This document shows, one piece after another, positions 7,353 to 14,637 of a stretch of 15,556 nucleotides of DNA. The position numbers were made by a program, and so were the translations under genes. Origin of the DNA: Ruminococcaceae bacterium UBA5450. GTDB taxonomy: Bacteria > Bacillota > Clostridia > Oscillospirales > Acutalibacteraceae. The notes under the pieces are model-generated. The model was not told where the DNA came from. It made no database searches and saw only the letters and a list, made by a program, of their open reading frames with translations. The stretch spans positions 385-15,940 of the forward strand of contig DIQY01000131.1 in NCBI GenBank assembly GCA_002424295.1, written 5' to 3'. Numbering within the stretch: the stretch's first letter is position 1; every line of letters begins with the position of its first letter.

Positions 7353-8551
7353 AACTTTTCCTCCTTTTTATTTCGATGAAAGTTTCTTTCATATTCTTCT
7401 TTTATTGAATAATAATTGCGATTAGAAAGTTCAAACCAATGTGCAATCAGCGCTGCCACTAAAAGAAAGGCGGTTAAAGTTCCTCCCTGAATCCAGGTAA
7501 AAGACTGGCCAAGCCATCGATAAAGGGGAGATAAAATAGTTCCGACTTCAGATGGATCTGGAACGAGGACTCCGGAATCCTCCGAATTCTCGTAGACCAG
7601 TTGAACTTGCAGTTTTCCAGCATTTAAGCTTTGCTCTGTTTTTGCATAAATGGTAACTTCGGATGCAGTACAGTCACTGCTGATTTCTAATCGTCCTTCT
7701 TTTGTGAGGGTAATTCCTGTATTTGTGCCGGACAAAAAGAACTCCGGGGTCTGATCTTGTTGTTTCATATCCAAATCAGTTACAGATGCCTGATAGTTTT
7801 TTATAATGCTGCCCGTATGCGGCACTGTTATCTGCGTATCTCCGGAAGGCGTAATAAAATAATACTGCCCTCTTATTGCAGACTCACTATTCTTTAAAAG
7901 CTCAATTTTTCCAATCGTATAAGAAATAGTCTGATCCTCAGATTCAACCCCTGTAACGCCCCACGATTGGATCTGCGTAAGCGAAACCCGCCGACCATCT
8001 TCGGTAAGCAACTGTGAAAACGGAGCATACAGCGTCCCGCTAAAATCCCCCGGGATCATCAGCGTCCCATTTTCCGGGTAAAGAATGCTTGCTATCTCCG
8101 TCTTATCATCTGGCTGCAAAATTGCAAAAGACTGATCGAGTAAAGACACACTGACAGTCTTGCTGACAGTAAGGGTAAGATTCATTTTTAATGCAGTATC
8201 TTCGTTGTTTTCTACATGAAATCGAATCCCGTCATATGCAGAAACATTTCGCTTCGTATCATCATAAAGATAAGACGAATAATATCCCTTTCTAAGCCCT
8301 GTGCTGTCCGCTGTAACCGTAGTCTTCGTTGACTCTTCCTCTCCTACTGTATCGACCGTAACATCTGCACCGTCATTCCAAGACTTTATCTGCCCCGGTA
8401 CAATCTGTACTGCATTGCTATCCTTTGAAGCGGCTGATACGGGGATTGTAAGAAATGGCAGCAACAAGAAAATCGAAAGTCCAATCACCCAAAACAGACT
8501 TTTCCTGTATTTTGTTTTTATAAATCCATTCTGCTTCACAAAACGCCCCAT
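7349..8551 (-). CDS. ccsB: Short BcsB-like membrane-anchored cellulose synthase subunit (CcsB-like)
   Basis: Likely partner subunit of the cellulose synthase, acting outside the membrane. The 400-residue protein has a basic N-terminus, a signal segment at about 19-41 ending in VSAAS, a beta-rich extracellular part, a single transmembrane helix at about 356-372, and a charged cytoplasmic tail of about 25 residues. That topology, with one C-terminal anchor beside a BcsA-like synthase, is the BcsB arrangement. Gram-negative BcsB is roughly 700-800 residues with repeated carbohydrate-binding and flavodoxin-like domains, so this version keeps about half. I see no clear family motif in the sequence; the call rests on position, topology and the clostridial ccsAB pattern. 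AAGGTGG precedes the ATG, 18 nt after the synthase stop. The gene overlaps the next one by 4 bp. It could instead be an unrelated secreted accessory protein. Confidence 0.65.
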   Translation of the reverse strand: MGRFVKQNGFIKTKYRKSLFWVIGLSIFLLLPFLTIPVSAASKDSNAVQIVPGQIKSWNDGADVTVDTVGEEESTKTTVTADSTGLRKGYYSSYLYDDTKRNVSAYDGIRFHVENNEDTALKMNLTLTVSKTVSVSLLDQSFAILQPDDKTEIASILYPENGTLMIPGDFSGTLYAPFSQLLTEDGRRVSLTQIQSWGVTGVESEDQTISYTIGKIELLKNSESAIRGQYYFITPSGDTQITVPHTGSIIKNYQASVTDLDMKQQDQTPEFFLSGTNTGITLTKEGRLEISSDCTASEVTIYAKTEQSLNAGKLQVQLVYENSEDSGVLVPDPSEVGTILSPLYRWLGQSFTWIQGGTLTAFLLVAALIAHWFELSNRNYYSIKEEYERNFHRNKKEEKL

Positions 8552-8569
8552 AATCCACCTTGAAAATTT

Positions 8570-10855
8570 TTAGTTTAAGTACTGCAGTTCATCAAAAACT
8601 TCATAACGATTGATTGCAGTGTCAATTTGCTTTCTGTAATTTTTCTCCTGGGCTCTATCTTGACGACAATCTGTAATCCATGTATTTAAAAGTGTTCGAA
8701 AAACGGCGCTGCCCATTAGCTCTGCCAGATTATCCACCCGATAAGAAGCTTCATGTTTCGAAATTTTCTTCTGCAGGCTGCACCGAAAAACGACCCCTTC
8801 TTCAGAAAAAGAAAGCTTCTGTAAAGCCGCCTCTTTAGAGGGACTCCAAAGGACCAACGACTCATAATCAAAAGTCGCCAGCACAAGTTTTTTTCCATCT
8901 TTCGTGGTAACCGTATGATCAAGTTCCACAAAAGGAAGTTTCTTGCTCGTAAAATCCTTTTTCGACTTTTTGCGGTACTCAATATTCAAAGCAAGATCAT
9001 CCATTGTACTTAGGCCGTTCTCCATCGTTCTTGGAAGCGTTGGATCGCGATCATAAACAATTTGCATCATTTGCCTTTTGTTTGGTTCCGTAATTTTTTG
9101 CATAGAAATTCCATATTTCCATTTTGAACCGATCTGCATAACATTAGCTACTTTTCCGCTCCACTCTGTCTCGTTCCGATCAGTCGCAAGCCGAATCGTT
9201 ATTTCTTCTTCCGGCGGAATGTATTCCGGGAAATCAAAAAGAAGAGAAATTCCGTTCTCTGAAATATCGTAAGTATGGGTTCGAAGCAGCTTGTTATCAT
9301 ATGCGACCAAACAGCCAATATTTGCCCGGAATCGTTCAAATTCACGATGTTTCCGTCTTCCATAAATAAAGAAGACAGACATCAGCAAATAATAAAAATT
9401 CACTGAAAGCCAAAACAGAATCAAAAGGTATGACGGAATTGCTAAAGTCAAAAGGAAATGAAGGCATCTCACCAATCCAATCCCATCTAAGACCAAAAGG
9501 ACAAGCAGGGTGATCGACGTTTTAAAGGAATATCCAAAATCGCTGGATTTCAGCTTTTCTTTACTGTCCTTTTCTGTCACCTCAAATTTTTTCTGAGAAA
9601 TTCCAAGAGATTCTTTCAAAACCGGTAAAAAGAGAGCCGGTACCAAAGCCGTTTCATAAATATTGGTAATGCGGGTATTTCGAATATTTCCGGATAAACA
9701 ATTAAGCGTATAATGGTTCAGCAAATACATCGGCAGCCAAAAAATCAAGACTTCTCCTAAGGTACATTTGACAACGATCAGGTCAAACACAGCATACAAA
9801 ATTGGAGACAAAATATAAATCATTCTCTTAATTGGACTATACCAATAAGTAATAGAGGTCAAATAACTGATTTTCTGTTTAAAAGAAAGCCCTTTTAACC
9901 CAAAAAGATTTACTTTTCGTCCGGTTTGAATACACCCACGAGCCCAGCGTTGGCGCTGTTTAACAAGGCTCTTCAAATCCTCCGGAGCCATTCCGCACGC
10001 ATGGGAATCGCTGATTGCATAGCACTGATATCCTTTATTTTCAATCATCATGCCAGTCGCAAAATCTTCTGTGATAACCCCAGTATAAAACCCACCGATA
10101 TCCTCCAGTGCTTTGCGAGAAAGAATTGTATTGGTTCCTCCAAAAATTACCGTGTTGCTGGCGTTTCTCATTACCTGAACATCCCGGTAAAAATAATCCT
10201 GTTCGTTTGGGACACGGCTTTCTGAATACAGATTGTACTGAAACAGATCCGGGTTATAGAAGCTCTGTGGCGTCTGTAGAAATCCGATCTCTTCCTCCCC
10301 TAAAAAATAGGGAATACATGCTGTCAGAAAATCGTGTTTTGGAATCATATCCGCATCAAACGTAACAATATAGGGCGAATGCGTTACGCTCAGAGCATAG
10401 TTTAGATTTCCGGCTTTTGCAAATTCATGCGTATCTCGCACCAAATGCGTAACACCCATCTTTTTTGCTAAGACACCCATCTCGTCCCGATGTCCATCAT
10501 CACATAGATAAATATGTACTTTTGATTTATCCGGATAATCCATATTAAGACATCCGTTAATCGTCTTATACAATAGTTCTGTGGGTTCATTATAAGTGGA
10601 AATCAGAATATCTACATCCGGATAGTCTTTTGAATCAGCCTTGACCGGTTTTGGCAATTTTTCATGAGAAAGCTGCCGGAAATGAACAATCATCTCCAAA
10701 ATTCCAAAAAACTCAACAATAAATAAGGTCAACCCAAAAATGGTTGAAAAAGTCCCATACTCATAAGGAATTGTTCGAAGCAGACGCCATGCCATATAAA
10801 CAATCGCTGAAATAATTGTAATCGTAGACATATGTCTCTTTAAAAATAATCTCAT
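8570..10855 (-). CDS. ccsA: Cellulose synthase catalytic subunit, GT2 with C-terminal PilZ domain (CcsA/BcsA-like)
   Basis: Membrane-embedded processive glycosyltransferase that makes beta-1,4-glucan from UDP-glucose and moves it across the membrane. Numbering follows the open frame from 10861, so subtract 2 for the chosen start. Two N-terminal membrane segments (about 12-60) are followed by the GT2 domain with CDDG (121-123), DAD (169-171), FGGT (240-243), TED (264-266) and QRQRW (302-306). Further membrane segments follow, with the gating-loop motif FEVTEK at 426-431. A PilZ domain shows RxxxR (506-510) and DISENG (532-537), so c-di-GMP should activate it. About 150 more residues follow PilZ and match nothing I know. 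The ATG at 10855 has AAGG 9 nt upstream; the in-frame TTG at 10861 sits only 3 nt from it. First gene of the A-B-H-I operon. Confidence 0.93.
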   Translation of the reverse strand: MRLFLKRHMSTITIISAIVYMAWRLLRTIPYEYGTFSTIFGLTLFIVEFFGILEMIVHFRQLSHEKLPKPVKADSKDYPDVDILISTYNEPTELLYKTINGCLNMDYPDKSKVHIYLCDDGHRDEMGVLAKKMGVTHLVRDTHEFAKAGNLNYALSVTHSPYIVTFDADMIPKHDFLTACIPYFLGEEEIGFLQTPQSFYNPDLFQYNLYSESRVPNEQDYFYRDVQVMRNASNTVIFGGTNTILSRKALEDIGGFYTGVITEDFATGMMIENKGYQCYAISDSHACGMAPEDLKSLVKQRQRWARGCIQTGRKVNLFGLKGLSFKQKISYLTSITYWYSPIKRMIYILSPILYAVFDLIVVKCTLGEVLIFWLPMYLLNHYTLNCLSGNIRNTRITNIYETALVPALFLPVLKESLGISQKKFEVTEKDSKEKLKSSDFGYSFKTSITLLVLLVLDGIGLVRCLHFLLTLAIPSYLLILFWLSVNFYYLLMSVFFIYGRRKHREFERFRANIGCLVAYDNKLLRTHTYDISENGISLLFDFPEYIPPEEEITIRLATDRNETEWSGKVANVMQIGSKWKYGISMQKITEPNKRQMMQIVYDRDPTLPRTMENGLSTMDDLALNIEYRKKSKKDFTSKKLPFVELDHTVTTKDGKKLVLATFDYESLVLWSPSKEAALQKLSFSEEGVVFRCSLQKKISKHEASYRVDNLAELMGSAVFRTLLNTWITDCRQDRAQEKNYRKQIDTAINRYEVFDELQYLN

Positions 10856-10885
10856 ATGCAATTACCTTTATCCTTTATATAACTA

Positions 10886-10914
10886 AATATAAGCTTTCTT
10901 GTCCCCTTTTTCAA
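10886..10914 (-). promoter_or_regulatory. Promoter of the ccsABHI operon
   Basis: On the minus strand TTGAAA (10914-10909) and TATATT (10891-10886) are exactly 17 nt apart. Transcription would start near 10879, leaving a leader of only about 24 nt before the ATG at 10855. Such a short leader leaves no room for a c-di-GMP riboswitch downstream of this promoter, so c-di-GMP input is more likely at the PilZ domain. Confidence 0.6.
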
Positions 10915-10997
10915 CTGCATTCTTCCAAAATATAGTCTTCCTGTCTTATTTTCTGCAGTTTTATACATTTTTCAAAAAACGAAATTCCGATTTTGGC

Positions 10998-11026
10998 TTG
11001 ACAATCTATAAGTTCAGTTATACTGT
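10998..11026 (+). promoter_or_regulatory. Promoter of the gntR-ABC operon
   Basis: A perfect TTGACA (10998-11003) is followed after 17 nt by TACTGT (11021-11026). It drives rightward transcription into the GntR gene and is divergent from the ccs promoter about 90 nt away. Confidence 0.65.
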
Positions 11027-11048
11027 TAACTATATAAGTAATTAACTA
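11016..11048 (+). promoter_or_regulatory. Candidate operator for the YtrA-type repressor
   Basis: The -10 hexamer TACTGT is framed exactly by AGTTA (11016-11020) and its complement TAACT (11027-11031). The heptamer TTAACTA occurs at 11026-11032 and again at 11042-11048, a 16-nt period. GntR regulators of the YtrA type usually repress their own ABC operon by binding repeats at the promoter, so self-repression is the natural reading. Binding is inferred, not shown. Confidence 0.45.
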
Positions 11049-11094
11049 ATACACTATGAAAGAGAATTTTTTATTTCATGAAAGGAGGCCGCCA

Positions 11095-11463
11095 ATGGAA
11101 ATTCATTTTGAAAGTGAAAAGCCCATTTATCTGCAAATTGCTGAACAATTGGAAGAAGCCGTTTTATCCGGTGCGTTTCCGGAAGAAACGCAAATTCCCT
11201 CCACGACGGAAATCTCCATTACTTTTAAAATAAACCCTGCCACTGCACTAAAGGGAATCAATCTGCTTGTAGACGCAGATATCATCTATAAAAAGCGAGG
11301 CCTCGGAATGTTTGTCAAAGCCGGGGCAAAAAATCGCATTCTGGAACAACACAAACAGGCATTTTATCAAACTTATATTGTTACCCTGCTCTCTGAAGCT
11401 AAAGCGCTGAAAATTTCCAAAGCGGAACTTTTGGAAATGATTGAAAGGGGATATGAATCATGA
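11095..11463 (+). CDS. GntR-family transcriptional regulator, YtrA subfamily
   Basis: Cytosolic repressor of 122 residues. The N-terminal winged helix-turn-helix (about residues 1-75) shows the usual GntR start IHFESEKPIYLQIAEQLEEA, then IPSTTEIS as the first HTH helix and a wing ending in RGLGMFVK. Only about 45 residues follow, mostly helical, which is the short dimerisation tail of YtrA members rather than a ligand-binding FCD or UTRA domain. I chose the ATG at 11095 because AAAGGAGG lies 6 nt upstream; the in-frame ATG at 11056 lacks such a site. The stop TGA overlaps the ATG of the ATPase gene by 4 bp (ATGA). YtrA-type genes normally sit first in an operon with the ABC transporter they control, as here. 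Such operons often respond to cell-wall-active antibiotics or peptides, but the inducer cannot be read from the sequence. Confidence 0.9.
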   Translation: MEIHFESEKPIYLQIAEQLEEAVLSGAFPEETQIPSTTEISITFKINPATALKGINLLVDADIIYKKRGLGMFVKAGAKNRILEQHKQAFYQTYIVTLLSEAKALKISKAELLEMIERGYES

Positions 11464-12326
11464 GCCGCCTCGTTCTGAAAGAAGTCCAAATGGAATTTGA
11501 AAAAAGCAATTTACAAAATACAATTTCTGCTGAATTTGAGACCGGTCACATTTATGGATTGCTAGGACGCAATGGTGCTGGAAAAACGACCCTTCTAAAC
11601 CTTCTCTCCGGACGAAAATATCCAAGCGGCGGAGCCGTTTTTCTGGATGAGAAGCCTATCTGGGAAAATCCCACAGCACTCCCTAAAATCTATTATTGTG
11701 GAAATTCCAAAGACTTTCCAACTACTATGCGGGTTTCCCTCTTAATTAATTGGATTGCAGCCATGCGCCCTGTTTTTTCGTCCGAAAAGGCTACACAACT
11801 CTGCGAAAAATTCAGTTTACCCCAAAATGTTCGCTTTTCATCGCTTTCTACCGGGCAAAAAACAGCTTTTCAATTAGCGATTGCCCTTTCCAGCGGCGCC
11901 GAATTTATTTTGTTTGATGAACCTTTTCTCGGATTGGATACTAATACACGGCACCTCTTTTATCAGGAACTGTTGAGTGTTTTCTCAAAAGGGTCAATTG
12001 CTTGTCTCTTTGCGACCCATTGGGTGGAAGAGATCGAATCCATTCTCGATGAAATTCTGATTCTTGAAAAAGGAAAGCTGATTTTGAATGATTCCTGTGA
12101 GCATCTCATTCAGAACAGCTATCAGGTAAGTGGACCATCCCAACTAGTTGACCGTTTCTGCTCGGAACAAAAAGTTCTGCGAATACAAACTCTCGGCGGC
12201 TTAAAAACAGCTATCATTTTGGGACCGCAGCCACCCGCCTTAGAAGGGCTGACTTTCTCAAAAATCTCACTTTCTGAGTTAGTTTTGGCTTTAACCGATC
12301 AGGAAGGAGGAATTTCTCATGCGTAA
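11460..12326 (+). CDS. ABC transporter ATP-binding protein (YtrB-like)
   Basis: Cytosolic ATPase that powers the membrane protein encoded next. In its 288 residues one can read Walker A GRNGAGKTT (36-44), signature LSTGQ (129-133), Walker B FILFDEP (149-155), D-loop LGLD (157-160) and the switch histidine His187 in ATHW. The Q-loop region reads YYCGNSKDF (78-86), so the usual Gln seems replaced, probably by Asn82. After about residue 215 a C-terminal extension of some 70 residues follows, as is common in ABC-2 type exporter ATPases. It overlaps the regulator gene by 4 bp and the permease gene by 8 bp, so the three should be translationally coupled. It most resembles ATPases of GntR-controlled clostridial exporters linked to antibiotic or bacteriocin resistance; the substrate is unknown. 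Confidence 0.9.
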   Translation: MSRLVLKEVQMEFEKSNLQNTISAEFETGHIYGLLGRNGAGKTTLLNLLSGRKYPSGGAVFLDEKPIWENPTALPKIYYCGNSKDFPTTMRVSLLINWIAAMRPVFSSEKATQLCEKFSLPQNVRFSSLSTGQKTAFQLAIALSSGAEFILFDEPFLGLDTNTRHLFYQELLSVFSKGSIACLFATHWVEEIESILDEILILEKGKLILNDSCEHLIQNSYQVSGPSQLVDRFCSEQKVLRIQTLGGLKTAIILGPQPPALEGLTFSKISLSELVLALTDQEGGISHA

Positions 12327-13089
12327 GTCCATCACTTTGGTTCCGTTTCAGGAGAGGAAAGCATTTACTGGTCTTTTTCGATATGTACTTCATTTCATTT
12401 GGATTCCGTGGGTAATTTTTTACGGTTATATAGGAATGGTCCTTTTACCAAGTTTGCATGATCGTCATCTCAGCTGCGAACTAAATACTGCATTCTGTCT
12501 CTTGATTACGGCAATCGTGCTGCGTGATCATTCTTTTCGCATGCCGACAGCTCTAGGGATTTCGCGGAAAACCCAAAATCTCGCTTACTGCGCAGCTTTT
12601 GCCGTTTTTGCGGCTGTCTTTGCCCTGACCGATACTTTTTTAGACTGGGCTTTTTCCCTATGGAGCAATGGTCAGTATATCTCGTTTTTCACTATCTGCC
12701 AGCAGAGCGACAGTATTTCCGCCGGAATTACATTGCTGTGGCAGCAAATGACATCGCCTTATGAAGAGATCGTAACCGCACCGTTTTTTGTGCCTGCACT
12801 GATTCCGATTGCTTTTCTCTGGCGGTTTGCTTTCTATTGGGCATTCCTTTTGCTGGGGAATTTTTACGGAAGCCTATTATATCGAATCGGTTGGATATGG
12901 GCGGTCCTGCTCTTCATCTTATGTTTATTCAAATTCTTTTCTTATTCTTTCATTTTTTCATTATTAGTTCCCGTATTCTTTACACCAATGCATACTTGGT
13001 TTTTTATCCCCTGTGCAATCGGCACGCTTGCCTTTCTCATTTATATTTCTCATTTGCTTACCCATCATCTATCGATCAAAGCAACATGA
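12319..13089 (+). CDS. ABC transporter permease, six-helix ABC-2-like membrane protein
   Basis: Integral membrane protein of 256 residues with about six hydrophobic segments (roughly 22-43, 53-69, 88-110, 155-180, 190-220 and 227-248). The short polar loop RMPTALGISRKTQN at 74-87 resembles the conserved cytoplasmic loop of ABC-2-like permeases in GntR-controlled operons. AAGGAGG lies 8 nt before the ATG, which is inside the end of the ATPase gene. Together with that ATPase it should form a homodimeric exporter. No substrate can be assigned. The assignment rests mainly on hydrophobicity, the loop and the operon context. Confidence 0.8.
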   Translation: MRKSITLVPFQERKAFTGLFRYVLHFIWIPWVIFYGYIGMVLLPSLHDRHLSCELNTAFCLLITAIVLRDHSFRMPTALGISRKTQNLAYCAAFAVFAAVFALTDTFLDWAFSLWSNGQYISFFTICQQSDSISAGITLLWQQMTSPYEEIVTAPFFVPALIPIAFLWRFAFYWAFLLLGNFYGSLLYRIGWIWAVLLFILCLFKFFSYSFIFSLLVPVFFTPMHTWFFIPCAIGTLAFLIYISHLLTHHLSIKAT

Positions 13090-13130
13090 CTTCATTCTAA
13101 GTCATCGCACTTTATGTGAGGTGCAGTTTT

Positions 13131-13187
13131 ATGAATCAGAAAACGAATTTAACTTTAGAGTAAAGTTCCAATCGAATTGCAATTATT
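13131..13187 (+). pseudogene. Original 5' end of the CPBP gene, interrupted by an in-frame TAA
   Basis: GAGGTG (13118-13123) lies 7 nt before ATG at 13131, the best translation start in this stretch. It opens MNQKTNLTLE and then meets TAA at 13161-13163. The same frame continues after the stop as SSNRIAIIL and joins without a shift into the long CPBP frame at 13188. The likely history is a single-base nonsense change, for example CAA to TAA at codon 11. Confidence 0.6.
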
Positions 13188-14030
13188 TTGTTAATTGACA
13201 TCTTGGGACAAATTTTTTTAGCAAGGATCTTTACTGTTTCTTCTTTTAATATTGACCAGTATATTTATGTGACAATTTTAAATGGCTGTATTTTCATTAT
13301 TGCTTCTCAACTTTTATTAAAGACTTCGGTCAAAGACGTGATCAAGCATCAAAAAAAGAGTCGTTTTTCTTTGATCGAAAATATTTTATGGATATTTTTT
13401 ACGGTCTTTTTGAACTTTTCAGTCTGTACTTTATACTCACGGCGAGACGCGCCCCCTACAAATGCGCATCTATCACAGACGTGGCTCTTTCTTTTATTAG
13501 CAGTTTTCACAGGATTCTATGAGGAGTTTACATTTAGAGGTGTCTTTTTAGAAAATCTATGCAAAAGCAGCGGAAAAGTTTTTGCTGTTATATGGACGAC
13601 TGTTTTATTTAGTTTCATGCATGAAACACAATTTCCTGCACCTTTAATTTTGGGGATTACAATGGGATGTCTCTATGTAATGAGTGGAAATTTACTATTA
13701 CCGATTGCAGCTCATAGTATAAATAATTGGTTTGGATATTTATTGACACCATTTGGGAACTTCTTATTACCACAAAAAGCACCTGATGAAGTACAGCTAA
13801 TTCTTAAATGGAGCTGCTTTGCAATTTTCCTTTTAACCACTTTATTACTTTTGCTCTATTATCATTTTTATAAACATATTTCATTTCACCCCATTAAAAA
13901 AACAAAAGAGATCCTAAAATCTATTAAAAGTCATAAAACATCCTATCAAAAATTCTCTGGAACTCCCTGTATGACTTTCTTTTTGTTTCTAATGTTAGTT
14001 AATATTTTTTGTAGTTTTAGTAGTTTGTAA
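13188..14030 (+). CDS. CPBP-family intramembrane metalloprotease-like protein, N-terminus damaged
   Basis: Membrane protein with the three CPBP (Abi/CAAX protease and bacteriocin-processing) motifs: EEFTFR (112-117), FSFMH (141-145) and HSINN (176-180), counted from the TTG at 13188. These carry the glutamates and histidines expected to hold the metal, so the catalytic core is intact. It has about seven to eight hydrophobic segments and a basic stretch at about 230-262. The TTG start has no ribosome binding site; the proper ATG at 13131, with GAGGTG ahead, is cut off by an in-frame TAA 11 codons in. The protein is therefore either poorly made, restarted downstream, or inactive. It lies 41 nt after the permease on the same strand and is visibly more AT-rich than the cellulose genes. 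CPBP proteins next to ABC exporters often serve in bacteriocin self-protection; that role here is inferred. Confidence 0.75.
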   Translation: MLIDILGQIFLARIFTVSSFNIDQYIYVTILNGCIFIIASQLLLKTSVKDVIKHQKKSRFSLIENILWIFFTVFLNFSVCTLYSRRDAPPTNAHLSQTWLFLLLAVFTGFYEEFTFRGVFLENLCKSSGKVFAVIWTTVLFSFMHETQFPAPLILGITMGCLYVMSGNLLLPIAAHSINNWFGYLLTPFGNFLLPQKAPDEVQLILKWSCFAIFLLTTLLLLLYYHFYKHISFHPIKKTKEILKSIKSHKTSYQKFSGTPCMTFFLFLMLVNIFCSFSSL

Positions 14031-14103
14031 TAACATAGAAAATAGAAAAGGGGTAAATTTCTTAAAGGCAAATTCATAAAATATTTAGCTGGAAAAGCCC
14101 ATA

Positions 14104-14165
14104 AAAACGCCCTAAGCATTCAGGTAAGAATTTTCGTTTCTTCCTGATTGTTTAGAGCGTTTTTT
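14104..14165. terminator. Bidirectional Rho-independent terminator
   Basis: A long imperfect hairpin pairs AAAACGC, CTAA, TCAGG and AAGAA on the left with TTCTT, CCTGA, TTAG and GCGTTTT on the right. On the plus strand it ends in TTTTTT, and on the minus strand the A run at 14103-14107 gives a U tract. It lies between the converging CPBP and Rrf2 genes and can stop transcripts from both. Confidence 0.85.
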
Positions 14166-14180
14166 AGAAAACTCTATTTT

Positions 14181-14618
14181 TTAAACGTTGTCATCTTTTT
14201 CTAACGACAAATCGTCCGAACTGCAAATCTGTGCAAACGTATAACTGTCAAGCTTTTTTCTGACCATCTCAGTGATCTCATCGTAGACTTTATGAAACCG
14301 GCAATGTGTTCCGCTACCGCTGTGCGCACAACAATACTCATCCTGTTGGCATCGGCTGATCATATAGGGACCCTCCACCGATTCCAGCACCTCACGCAAA
14401 GTAATCTGATCAGCAGGGCGCGCCAGCGCATAACCGCCATGAGCTCCTTTAAACGAGACAATCAGTCCATCCGATACTAATTTTCGAAGGATCTTTAAAG
14501 CAAATCTCTGCGGAACATGGGTGCTTTCTGAAATGGATCCGGCGTCTACTTTTCTGTTTGTCTTCGTGAGAAGTTCCATAATCCGAACTGCATAATCCGT
14601 CTCTAAAGTCATGACCAT
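14181..14618 (-). CDS. Rrf2-family transcriptional regulator with putative Fe-S cluster cysteines
   Basis: DNA-binding regulator of about 145 residues, of the IscR/NsrR/RirA superfamily. The opening TLETDYAVRIMELL and the recognition region HVPQRFALKILRKLVSDGLI, followed by the wing FKGAHGGYALARP, are diagnostic of Rrf2. Cysteines at 93, 99, 100 and 109 (numbered from the ATG at 14627) match the CxnCxnC cluster region, so a [2Fe-2S] or [4Fe-4S] cluster is expected; a fifth Cys lies at 135. Three in-frame ATGs crowd the start (14627, 14621-14613 region). I prefer 14618, which is 9 nt from AAAGGAG and gives MVMTLETDYAV; the ATG at 14627 touches the Shine-Dalgarno. It begins about 20 nt after rpoD and is probably transcribed with it. 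No isc or suf gene is in view, so its targets (Fe-S assembly, redox or nitrosative stress) are open. Confidence 0.88.
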   Translation of the reverse strand: MVMTLETDYAVRIMELLTKTNRKVDAGSISESTHVPQRFALKILRKLVSDGLIVSFKGAHGGYALARPADQITLREVLESVEGPYMISRCQQDEYCCAHSGSGTHCRFHKVYDEITEMVRKKLDSYTFAQICSSDDLSLEKDDNV

Positions 14619-14637
14619 AGCCGCCATCTCCTTTTAA

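Noticed and set aside
10853..10861. TTG at 10861 as start of the cellulose synthase
   Set aside because: It lies only 3 nt from the AAGG ribosome binding site, whereas the ATG at 10855 is 9 nt away.
10856..10990. c-di-GMP riboswitch ahead of ccsA
   Set aside because: The best promoter leaves only a ~24-nt leader, and I found no riboswitch-like conserved core in the intergenic region.
11056..11094. ATG at 11056 as start of the GntR regulator
   Set aside because: No ribosome binding site there; AAAGGAGG sits just before the ATG at 11095, and the family's usual N-terminus begins at the latter.
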